From an uncultured Streptococcus sp. (lineage in GTDB: Bacteria; Bacillota; Bacilli; Lactobacillales; Streptococcaceae), in NCBI RefSeq assembly GCF_943912555.1, contig NZ_CALTUR010000010.1, forward strand, positions 1 to 22,906: 22,906 nt of DNA, read 5' to 3'. The notes under the pieces were generated by a model. It was not told the origin of the DNA, made no database searches, and was given only the letters and a program-made list of their open reading frames with translations. The position numbers and the translations under genes were made by a program. The number at the start of each line of letters is the position of its first letter. The stretch's first letter is position 1. Of this stretch, positions 15,368 through 22,906 are shown in pieces.

Positions 15368-15382
15368 TTTGTTATATTAAAA
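15368..15382 (+). promoter_or_regulatory. Possible upstream promoter of the bgaA-like gene
   Basis: TTTGTTATATTAAAA is identical to the extended -10 region of the first gene (109-123). No recognisable -35 lies at the proper distance. It may be a second promoter or a remnant of a shared ancestral leader. Confidence 0.35.
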
Positions 15383-15394
15383 TCACAAAAAAGA

Positions 15395-15423
15395 TTGCAA
15401 TTTCTTGCTCATTTTGCTATATT
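15395..15423 (+). promoter_or_regulatory. Main predicted promoter of the bgaA-like gene
   Basis: TTGCAA (15395-15400), a 17-nt spacer and TATATT (15418-15423) preceded by TGC give a good extended -10 promoter. Transcription would begin near 15430, leaving a leader of roughly 105 nt that contains the Shine-Dalgarno-like element and the cre-like site. The architecture parallels that of the first gene. Confidence 0.7.
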
Positions 15424-15466
15424 TAATATATATAAAAAAACAAACTTGATGCTTAGTTGTGTATCC

Positions 15467-15475
15467 AGAAGGAGG
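15467..15475 (+). promoter_or_regulatory. Shine-Dalgarno-like element without a start codon (bgaA-like leader)
   Basis: AGAAGGAGG is followed by TTATTTTTCTAAA and no usable start codon; the true start is 60 nt downstream with its own AGAGGA (15524-15529, 5-nt spacing). It is the counterpart of 171-179 in the first leader. Confidence 0.4.
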
Positions 15476-15490
15476 TTATTTTTCTAAAAA

Positions 15491-15504
15491 AGTAAACGCT
15501 TAAT
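15491..15504. promoter_or_regulatory. cre-like operator of the bgaA-like gene
   Basis: AGTAAACGCTTAAT keeps the core GTAAACGCTTA seen in the first operator but matches only 7 of 10 specified consensus positions. It starts 44 nt before the ATG, the same placement as the other two sites. It is probably a weaker CcpA site or a decayed one. Confidence 0.55.
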
Positions 15505-15534
15505 TAGTATCAAGGGGAAGAAAAGAGGATTTTA

Positions 15535-18500
15535 ATGAACAAAAGACTTTTCGATAAACGTTGCCATTATAGCATTCGTAAATTTGCTATAGGTGTGGCA
15601 TCTGTGATGATTGGGGCTAGTATATTTGGCTTGTCAGCTGTACAAGCTGAGGATTTGCCTGTATCCAATACTCAAACAGAAGGAACAACGATTCATCAAG
15701 CTCAACCTTTAGATAAGCTTCCCGATGATGTGGCAGCTGCTATCGCAAAGGCTGATGAGAATGGTGGGCGTGAGTTTGTAAAACCCAAAGCTGAGTCGAC
15801 AGAAGATAAAGTGACTAAGGATACAGAAACTACTAGACCTGCTAACGATGGTAGTCATGAATTGGCTGGTCCTAAAGTGGAAACTCCAAATAAAGTAGAA
15901 GAAGGAACCAAGGCTGAGGACAAACAGAAATCTGAAGAGGCAAATCCAAAGCCTATTGAATCTGCAGCAACAGTTGAGACAGATGTAAAAGAGGATGCTA
16001 AAAAGACTTTAGAAAAAGATCAGGCAAAACCGACTACAGATATTAAATCTTCTTCTGAAAAAACGCAAGCGCTTTCTAAAGAGCCAAGTAAAGCCGAAGT
16101 TGAAAAGGAAAAACAGCTATTATCGGAGCGAAAACAAGATTTCAATAAAGATTGGTATTTTAAACTAAACGGCCAAGGAGATTTTTCAAAAAAAGATGTG
16201 GATGTTCATGATTGGTCTAAATTGAATCTTCCACACGATTGGAGTATTTATTTTGACTTCGATCACAAGTCTCCTGCTCGCAATGAAGGTGGTCAGTTAA
16301 ATGGTGGAACAGCTTGGTATCGTAAGACTTTTACACTGAATGAAGCAGACAAGAGCAAGGATGTTCGTATCAATTTTGATGGTGTTTACATGGATTCTAA
16401 AGTTTATGTAAACGGTAAATTTGTAGGACATTATCCAAGTGGTTACAATCATTTTTCTTATGATATTACAGAATTTTTGAACAAGGATGGCAGTGAAAAT
16501 TCCATTACCGTTCAAGTAATCAATAAGCAACCAAGTAGTCGTTGGTATTCTGGAAGTGGGATTTATCGTGATGTAACCCTTAGTTATCGTGATAAAGTCT
16601 ATGTTGCCGAAAATGGTAATCATATCACTACTCCAAAACTTTCTGAGCAAAAAGAAGGGAATGTTGAAACACAGGTTCAAAGTAAGATTAAAAATACAGA
16701 TAAAAAGGCTGCGAATGTCTTTGTGGAGCAACAGATTTTCACTAAGGAGGGTAAAGCTGTTTCAGAACTAGTTCGTTCTGCAACTAAGAGTTTGGCAGAA
16801 AATGAAACAGCACATTTTAATCAGAATATCTTGGTCAATCAGCCAACTCTTTGGACAACGAAAAGTTACCATCCTCAACTTTATGTTCTTAAAACAAAAG
16901 TCTATAAAGAAGGCCAGTTAGTTGATGTAACAGAAGATACATTTGGTTACCGTTATTTCAACTGGACAGCTAAGGAAGGATTCTCTCTCAATGGTGAGAG
17001 AATGAAATTCCATGGGGTAAGTATTCACCATGATAACGGAGCTTTGGGTGCAGAAGAAAATTATAAGGCTACTTATCGTAAATTAAAACTTCTGAAAGAT
17101 ATGGGAGTGAACTCCATTCGTACAACCCACAACCCAGCGAGCCCTCAATTGCTAGATGCTGCGGCTAGTCTAGGACTTTTGGTTCAAGAGGAGGCTTTTG
17201 ATACCTGGTATGGTGGCAAGAAGACTTACGATTATGGACGCTTCTTTGATCAAGATGCAACTCATCCAGAAGCTAAGAAGGGAGAGAAATGGTCTGATTT
17301 TGATCTCAGAACAATGGTAGAGCGTGATAAGAACAATCCGTCTATTGTGATGTGGTCTCTTGGAAATGAGGTAGAGGAAGCAAATGGTAGTCCTCGTTCT
17401 ATTGAAACTGCTAAACGTTTGAAGGCTGTCATTAAAGCGATTGATACCGAGCGTTATGTTACCATGGGTGAGAATAAATTTAGTCGTGCAGCAACAGGTG
17501 ATTTCTTAAAAGTTGCAGAAATTATGGATGCTGTCGGTATGAACTATGGTGAACGTTTTTATGATGCGGTTCGTAGAGCTCATCCAGACTGGCTCATTTA
17601 TGGTTCTGAAACCTCTTCAGCTACTAGAACGCGTGATTCTTATTACAATCCTGCTCAAATCCTTGGACACGATAACCGTCCAAATCGTCACTATGAACAA
17701 TCTGATTATGGTAATGACCGTGTTGGGTGGGGAAGAACAGCTACTGAGTCATGGACTTTTGACCGTGATCGTGCTGCCTATGCTGGACAATTTATCTGGA
17801 CAGGAATTGACTATATCGGTGAACCAACTCCATGGCATAACCAAGATAATACACCTGTAAAAAGTTCTTACTTTGGTATCATCGATACGGCTGGTTTACC
17901 GAAGAATGATTTTTACCTTTACCGTAGTGAATGGTATAGTGCTAAAGAAAAGCCAACTGTACGCATTTTACCACATTGGAACTGGACTGAAGAGACACTT
18001 AAGGATCGCAAGATGCTGGTCGATGGAAAGGTTCCAGTTCGTATCTTCTCAAATGCTGCAAGTGTCGAATTGTTCTTAAATGGTGAGTCGCTTGGTAAAA
18101 AGGAATTTACTAAGAAAACGACAGAAGATGGACGTCCATATCATGAGGGGGCTAAACCAAGTGAATTGTATCTTGAGTGGCTTGTAAAATATCAACCAGG
18201 CACACTGACTGCGATTGCTCGAGATGAAAATGGTAAGGAAATTGCGCGTGATAGTGTGACAACTGCAGGTGAACCAGCAAGAGTTCGTCTGACTAAAGAA
18301 GAGCATGTTATCACTGCAGATGGTAAAGATTTATCTTACATCCATTACGAAATTGTTGATAGCGACGGAAATGTTGTACCAACAGCGAATAATCTTGTTC
18401 ATTTCAATCTGCATGGTCAGGGACAAATCGTTGGTGTGGATAATGGAGAACAAGCTAGTCGTGAGCGCTACAAAGCTCAATCAGATGGAACATGGCAAAG

Positions 18501-21500
18501 ACGTGCTTTCAATGGTAAAGGGGTTGTCATTGTAAAATCAACAGAAAAAGAAGGTAAATTTACTCTTTATGCAGATTCTGCTGGCTTGACATCTGATAGC
18601 GCAACAGTCGCAACTGTGTATGGTAAGAAAGAAAACCGTCACTTTGTAGCCTTTGCTCCTGTAAAAGCAACAACTGACGTGACTACAAATCCTGAATTGC
18701 CTCAAACAGTAACAGCTATTTATAGCGATGGCAGTGTTGAGGAAAAAACTGTCACTTGGGAAGTGCCATCTGACTTACTTACAAGCGCAGGTGAGAAAAA
18801 AGTATCTGGACGAGTGGAAGGTTTGGAAACCCAAGCTGAGGCACTTGTAAAAGTGGTTGCCTTAGATAAATGGTTGCCAAAAGTTGCTACAGTACCGGTT
18901 GGTACAAATGCGGCTGATTTGGATAAAACGGTCACAGCTGTTCTGACAGATGGTAGCTTAATTGATACAGAGGTTGTTTCATGGACCTTGAAAGATCCTG
19001 CTGCTTTGACCAAGGAAGGGGGACGTACGGAGGCTACTGGTAAATTGGTAGATGACGACCGTGAAGTGACTGCAACCTTTATCGCAAGCAATAAGGAAAC
19101 AACAAGTAGCATTACAGGACTTACTGTTGGGGATAAAGCTCTTGAGAACTTTGAGCCGAGCAAGACCTATTACAGAGTCTCCCTTCTTTATACTGCTAAA
19201 ATCCCAAGTGTTGGAGCACAGACTACAGGCTATCAGGTAACAGTTCAGCAAGCTTCTGCTGATAATGGATATCAGGCTTCTGTCTTCTTGAGTGACCAAA
19301 AGGGGGATTTAGTTCAAACTTACTTGATTCAATTCGTGAAGGACGCTCCTGCCTTGACCCGCTTGGAAGTAAACGTTGAAGGAAAAGAGAAGGCAACAGA
19401 AGACCAAGTTCTCCCTTATCATGTAATTGGGCATTATGAGGACGGTTCACAGACAGAATTTTCAGCGTCAGATGTCCACTTAGAAGCCAAGTCAGCTGAT
19501 GGTGGTCATCTTGAGGTAAATGGACAGAACTTGTTGCTCTATACTAAGGGTCGTGTTACTCTAACTCCTCGTATTGACAATCAAACAGAAAAAACGCAAT
19601 CTGTCGCAACTGAATTGGTGATTAAAGAAAATAAAGTAGAGAAGAAAATTGTCAAACTTCATCCAGTTTCTATCTCTACCGATATCAATCAGCAACCTAA
19701 TTTACCTAGTCAAGTTGGAGCAGAATTTGATAAGGGTTTGCCTCGTAAGGTAGCTGTAACTTGGGACAAAGTAGCTGAAAAAGAATTGGGGCACTATCAT
19801 AGCTTTACCATTAAAGGACATGTAGAAGGTACAGATATTGAGGCTCAAGCAACGGTGACGGTTGAAGGCTTGCAAGTTGCAGAGGAAATCAGCCTTACAG
19901 TACCTAAGGGTGAGTCGGTTCAATTGCCAGCTAATGTTCGTGCTTACCATTCTAATGGGACAACTATCTACAAAGATGTGGTTTGGGATCAGGTTCCAGC
20001 CAACTTTAGTCAAACTGAAGGAGTCTATGAAATCAATGGTCGTTTAGTTGATAGTAATCTTACCACTAAAGCTCATGTTCGAGTGTCTAGTCAAGTTGTT
20101 GCTGGAAATAATATCTCTAAACAATGGACAGGCTCCCAATTGCCAGCTGCCATTGTATCGAATACAGGAGGAGATGATTCAGCTAATGCCTTGAACGACC
20201 TGACTGTGTCAAGAACGACAACAGATGCTAAAAATAGATGGACTACTTGGAGAACAAATACTGATAATGACTGGGCTTCTATCTTGTTTGGTAATTCAGG
20301 AGACTTGACGAAACGTTTTGTCAACAATTTGTCGGTTGATTTTTATACCGATAGAACAATTGGTCTTCCAAAAGAATACGTCATCGAATACTATGTAGGT
20401 AAAGAAATTCCTGATTTACCAAGTGATGTCAATAATGCTCAACGAGATAGCAATCATCCATTTAATAATCCTGATAATTGGAAAGCAGTTGAAAATTTAC
20501 ATGCTCCAAGTCAGCTATCTGCAACTCAAACAAATCACTTCACATTTGACAAGGTAGAAACTTATGCTGTTCGTATTCGTATGAAGAAGGCTGATGGAAC
20601 TTCAGGTGTTGGTCTCACAGAGCTAACTGTTCTTGGAAACAAGGTCTTAAGCTCTACAAGTTCAGAGATTTCTATCAAGGTAGATGGCAAGGATCTTGAA
20701 CACTTTAATCCATCTAAGACTGATTACTATATTCCTCAATCTAGTAAAGAAATCACTGCAACCGCTAGCAATAATGGTTTGGTAACGGTTGTTCCTGCAA
20801 CAAGTCCAAAAGGTGCAACACGTCTCGTCTTAAAAGCAGAAGATGGTACGGTATTGAAAGAATATCGAATCTTCCGCAATGATGAGAGAGAAACTAGTCA
20901 ACCTCTTGCTGCAGAAAATGGTGCTAAAATTTTGAATGTTGGAGACAATCTTCAACTTCCTTCAGAGGTAAGTGTTTATTATCCAACTCCAACTACTTGG
21001 ACTACAGATAAACTTGCGGTGAAGTGGGATGCAGTCCCTGAACACGCAACGGAACATGAGGGAAGCTTTGAAGTAACTGGTCATGTTATTGGTACAAATC
21101 TAAGTACCAAAATGCAGGTGACAGTTGTTTCTAAAGGCAATCAAGTCATTTCAGAAAATCCAAGCAACAATGAAACGGATTCTAAAGCCTTTGCTTCGAC
21201 AACGAACGATACACAAGCAGCTTCACATGATAGAATTTTCTATATCAATGATGGAAAATACAATGAAGACGGACGTTGGACAAACTGGTCTCGTACTCCG
21301 AAAAATCAAGAAACTTCTGTCGGACTAGTCTTTAAGAAGGATGGAAAAATTGCCTCTCAATCCATTGGAAAAGTAGCTATTCAGTTCTTTAAAGATAGTG
21401 GAACAGATGCCCCAGAGAAAATGGTTCTAGAAAGATATATTGGTCCTGCCTTTACAGAACCAAGTGCGATTTCTCGTTATGAAGAAAATGCTGACCATCC

Positions 21501-22698
21501 ATTCAACAAGGCAGAAAATTGGGCACCAATTCCTTACAAAGTTTCTGGAGAATTAGTAGCTGGGAAACTAATTGAGTTTAACTTTGAACCAGTTCAAGCG
21601 ACAGCTATTCGTGCCCGCATGACTCGTAAAGCAACTACTAATGGCCTAGCACTTGTAGAATTTACAGCTTACTCTGCAGGCAAGGGAGCAGAAGTCGAAA
21701 CACCATCAGCGACTATTTCGATCGATGGAAAAGCATTGGAAAACTTTGATCCAAATGTGACAGAGTACACCCTAACCATAATGGGCTCTAAACCAAAAGT
21801 CACTGCGACAACTAGTGGACATGGAGTAGTCACAGTTGTGGATCATGGAAATACTAATCTTCCGACACTTGTTCGTCTTATTTCCAAAGAAGGAAATTTA
21901 GTGAAAGAATATCGTTTACACTTTAAGTCTACCTTCCAAACAACACCGACAGAAGGCGTTAAGAACTTAGTTGCAGAAGCTCCAAGCTTGGAAATTGAAA
22001 AGACTCCACTTCCGTTTAAAGAAGTTATTCGTGAAAACCCTGAGCTTGCTCAAGGGAAACGTCGTATAGTTTCTGAAGGACAATATGGAGAAAAAGTTGA
22101 CTATATTCAAGTATCAGGAACTACTAGAACTCTTGTTCATACTGAACAAAGAAAAGCTCAAGATCGTATTATTGAGGTAGGAGTAAAACCATCTATTTCA
22201 AATAGTAAGGGTGAGGAAACTGCGCCAGTCAACGAAGTTCCGGAATTCAAAGGAGGGGTCAACTTTGTAGAAGCATCGGTTAATGGAGTCCCTGAATTCA
22301 AGGGAGGTGCTAACTTTATTGAAGGAGCAGTTAACGACATTTCAGATTACACAGGGAAACTAGCGACTGTAGGAAATCAAGTAGCACCAATCGCTGAGAA
22401 ATCTGACTTTAAAGACGAGGTAAATACGGGAACAACTCAAGATAGTAAACTTCCAGAGGATAAAGTTGCTCCAGCAACAGTAGGAAATCAGGAAGCACCA
22501 GTTCGTGAGAAGGTAGAGCATCCAGTACAGAACATATCTAATAACCAGGCTACAGAAAGAAAGGCTTCAGCAGTCAAAGAAGATCAAAATAGCTTACCAG
22601 AAACTGGTGAGAGAGAATCTGATACAGCCATCTTCTTAGCAGGTGTTAGTTTGGCCTTGTCAGCAGCACTATTGACTGCAAAACGCAAAGAAGATTAG
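15535..22698 (+). CDS. bgaA: LPXTG-anchored BgaA-like beta-galactosidase (GH2) with CBM71-like and G5 domains
   Basis: A surface exo-beta-galactosidase that should remove terminal beta-1,4-linked galactose from N-acetyllactosamine ends of host glycans; pneumococcal BgaA also acts as an adhesin. Order: YSIRK signal peptide (1-38, VQA); LPDDV motif; charged Glu/Lys linker to about 195; GH2 sugar-binding domain (199-356, LPHDWSI, NGGTAWYRKTF); GH2 Ig-like domain; barrel (about 480-790) with acid/base Glu612 (SLGNE) and nucleophile Glu692 (YGSETSSATR); two C-terminal GH2 domains; several bacterial Ig-like domains (about 1046-1516); two CBM71-like modules (about 1524-1702 and 1871-2047), both with RWTxW and DHPFN/NHPFN; a G5 domain (about 2156-2218); VPEFKGG repeats; LPETG (2354-2358), membrane helix and KRKED. 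Domain order and motifs follow pneumococcal BgaA (2233 residues from memory), but the N-terminal linker and the C-terminal stalk differ. Translation starts after AGAGGA. It has its own promoter and cre-like site. A BgaA paralogue rather than the orthologue cannot be excluded. Confidence 0.94.
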   Translation: MNKRLFDKRCHYSIRKFAIGVASVMIGASIFGLSAVQAEDLPVSNTQTEGTTIHQAQPLDKLPDDVAAAIAKADENGGREFVKPKAESTEDKVTKDTETTRPANDGSHELAGPKVETPNKVEEGTKAEDKQKSEEANPKPIESAATVETDVKEDAKKTLEKDQAKPTTDIKSSSEKTQALSKEPSKAEVEKEKQLLSERKQDFNKDWYFKLNGQGDFSKKDVDVHDWSKLNLPHDWSIYFDFDHKSPARNEGGQLNGGTAWYRKTFTLNEADKSKDVRINFDGVYMDSKVYVNGKFVGHYPSGYNHFSYDITEFLNKDGSENSITVQVINKQPSSRWYSGSGIYRDVTLSYRDKVYVAENGNHITTPKLSEQKEGNVETQVQSKIKNTDKKAANVFVEQQIFTKEGKAVSELVRSATKSLAENETAHFNQNILVNQPTLWTTKSYHPQLYVLKTKVYKEGQLVDVTEDTFGYRYFNWTAKEGFSLNGERMKFHGVSIHHDNGALGAEENYKATYRKLKLLKDMGVNSIRTTHNPASPQLLDAAASLGLLVQEEAFDTWYGGKKTYDYGRFFDQDATHPEAKKGEKWSDFDLRTMVERDKNNPSIVMWSLGNEVEEANGSPRSIETAKRLKAVIKAIDTERYVTMGENKFSRAATGDFLKVAEIMDAVGMNYGERFYDAVRRAHPDWLIYGSETSSATRTRDSYYNPAQILGHDNRPNRHYEQSDYGNDRVGWGRTATESWTFDRDRAAYAGQFIWTGIDYIGEPTPWHNQDNTPVKSSYFGIIDTAGLPKNDFYLYRSEWYSAKEKPTVRILPHWNWTEETLKDRKMLVDGKVPVRIFSNAASVELFLNGESLGKKEFTKKTTEDGRPYHEGAKPSELYLEWLVKYQPGTLTAIARDENGKEIARDSVTTAGEPARVRLTKEEHVITADGKDLSYIHYEIVDSDGNVVPTANNLVHFNLHGQGQIVGVDNGEQASRERYKAQSDGTWQRRAFNGKGVVIVKSTEKEGKFTLYADSAGLTSDSATVATVYGKKENRHFVAFAPVKATTDVTTNPELPQTVTAIYSDGSVEEKTVTWEVPSDLLTSAGEKKVSGRVEGLETQAEALVKVVALDKWLPKVATVPVGTNAADLDKTVTAVLTDGSLIDTEVVSWTLKDPAALTKEGGRTEATGKLVDDDREVTATFIASNKETTSSITGLTVGDKALENFEPSKTYYRVSLLYTAKIPSVGAQTTGYQVTVQQASADNGYQASVFLSDQKGDLVQTYLIQFVKDAPALTRLEVNVEGKEKATEDQVLPYHVIGHYEDGSQTEFSASDVHLEAKSADGGHLEVNGQNLLLYTKGRVTLTPRIDNQTEKTQSVATELVIKENKVEKKIVKLHPVSISTDINQQPNLPSQVGAEFDKGLPRKVAVTWDKVAEKELGHYHSFTIKGHVEGTDIEAQATVTVEGLQVAEEISLTVPKGESVQLPANVRAYHSNGTTIYKDVVWDQVPANFSQTEGVYEINGRLVDSNLTTKAHVRVSSQVVAGNNISKQWTGSQLPAAIVSNTGGDDSANALNDLTVSRTTTDAKNRWTTWRTNTDNDWASILFGNSGDLTKRFVNNLSVDFYTDRTIGLPKEYVIEYYVGKEIPDLPSDVNNAQRDSNHPFNNPDNWKAVENLHAPSQLSATQTNHFTFDKVETYAVRIRMKKADGTSGVGLTELTVLGNKVLSSTSSEISIKVDGKDLEHFNPSKTDYYIPQSSKEITATASNNGLVTVVPATSPKGATRLVLKAEDGTVLKEYRIFRNDERETSQPLAAENGAKILNVGDNLQLPSEVSVYYPTPTTWTTDKLAVKWDAVPEHATEHEGSFEVTGHVIGTNLSTKMQVTVVSKGNQVISENPSNNETDSKAFASTTNDTQAASHDRIFYINDGKYNEDGRWTNWSRTPKNQETSVGLVFKKDGKIASQSIGKVAIQFFKDSGTDAPEKMVLERYIGPAFTEPSAISRYEENADHPFNKAENWAPIPYKVSGELVAGKLIEFNFEPVQATAIRARMTRKATTNGLALVEFTAYSAGKGAEVETPSATISIDGKALENFDPNVTEYTLTIMGSKPKVTATTSGHGVVTVVDHGNTNLPTLVRLISKEGNLVKEYRLHFKSTFQTTPTEGVKNLVAEAPSLEIEKTPLPFKEVIRENPELAQGKRRIVSEGQYGEKVDYIQVSGTTRTLVHTEQRKAQDRIIEVGVKPSISNSKGEETAPVNEVPEFKGGVNFVEASVNGVPEFKGGANFIEGAVNDISDYTGKLATVGNQVAPIAEKSDFKDEVNTGTTQDSKLPEDKVAPATVGNQEAPVREKVEHPVQNISNNQATERKASAVKEDQNSLPETGERESDTAIFLAGVSLALSAALLTAKRKED
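22198..22530 (+). repeat. C-terminal VPEFKGG repeats of the BgaA-like protein
   Basis: After SNSKGEETAP two 51-bp units (beginning 22231 and 22282) encode NEVPEFKGGVNFVEASV and NGVPEFKGGANFIEGAV, followed by diverged units with DYTGKLATVGNQVAP and ATVGNQEAP. The period and boundary match the array of the first gene. Likely a wall stalk and a possible site of recombination between the two genes. Confidence 0.8.
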
Positions 22699-22851
22699 AC
22701 TTTATTTCTAAACTATTTTTATTTGCATAGATTGATCGAGGATTAAAAATTGAATCGATAAATGAATAGGTATACTAGATATAAAGCCTCAAGTTGAGGA
22801 GAAAATACAGTAGATTCTTGCATGATAAAACGCATCGTATTAAGGTTTTTA
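22699..22851. other. Intergenic stretch without recognisable gene
   Basis: AT-rich, stops in all useful frames. The only hairpin seen is CCTC-AAGTT-GAGG near 22788-22800, which is short and has no T run. I see no convincing terminator for the bgaA-like gene before the window ends. Confidence 0.5.
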
Positions 22852-22906
22852 GGCTCTTTGTCAACTGTAGTGGGTTGAAGAAAAGCTAAGCTCGAGAAAG
22901 GACAGA
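22852..22906. mobile_element. Probable end of an ISL3-family insertion sequence, cut by the window
   Basis: From GGCTCTTTGTCAACTGTAGT onward the sequence resembles, from memory, the terminal inverted repeat and subterminal bases of ISL3-family elements (IS1167-like) common in mitis-group streptococci. No transposase is in view, so family and integrity rest on about 55 bases only. Confidence 0.45.

Noticed and set aside
22736..22800. Possible terminator after the bgaA-like gene
   Set aside because: Only a 4-bp CCTC/GAGG stem without a T run, and imperfect ATTGATCGA/AATCGAT arms; not enough to call.

Overview
The window holds three consecutive, same-strand genes for giant cell-wall-anchored glycosidases (about 2144, 2748 and 2387 residues). 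The organism is almost certainly a mitis-group Streptococcus (S. mitis, S. oralis or a close relative of S. pneumoniae). The grounds are low-GC codon use, YSIRK-type signal peptides, LPXTG sorting signals, a pneumococcal-type BOX element at 15193-15309, and close agreement (as I remember those proteins) of the first and third genes with pneumococcal SpGH101 (SP_0368) and BgaA. The species cannot be settled from this window.

Layout. 1-238: leader of the first gene, with an extended -10 promoter, an inverted repeat and a catabolite-repression (cre) operator. 239-6673: endo-alpha-N-acetylgalactosaminidase (GH101) carrying an extra V8-like serine protease domain near its N-terminus. 6674-6815: a strong terminator, then a second cre. 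6816-15062: a two-enzyme protein with a GH20 module followed by a GH84 module and a long array of carbohydrate-binding-type beta-sandwiches. 15063-15534: a compound hairpin terminator, a BOX A-C element, the promoter(s) and a weaker cre. 15535-22698: a BgaA-like GH2 beta-galactosidase with bacterial Ig-like domains, two CBM71-like modules and a G5 domain. 22699-22906: no gene; the last 55 bases look like the end of an ISL3-family insertion sequence cut off by the window.

How they may work together (inference from families). Sortase would display all three on the wall. GH2 would remove terminal beta-galactose, GH20 and GH84 would remove beta-linked GlcNAc-type residues, and GH101 would release the core-1 disaccharide from Ser/Thr. 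The protease on the GH101 chain could cut the exposed protein backbone. A cre-like operator lies 31-44 nt before each start codon, so the island is probably repressed by CcpA when preferred sugars are present. The three proteins also share modules outside their catalytic domains: an N-terminal LPxxL...KAxENG motif, a C-terminal VPEYKGG repeat and similar leaders. This points to module exchange among them.

The most novel points are the protease-O-glycanase fusion, the GH20-GH84 fusion, and their clustering with a BgaA-type enzyme under apparently common control. All other open frames overlapping these genes look like shadows.
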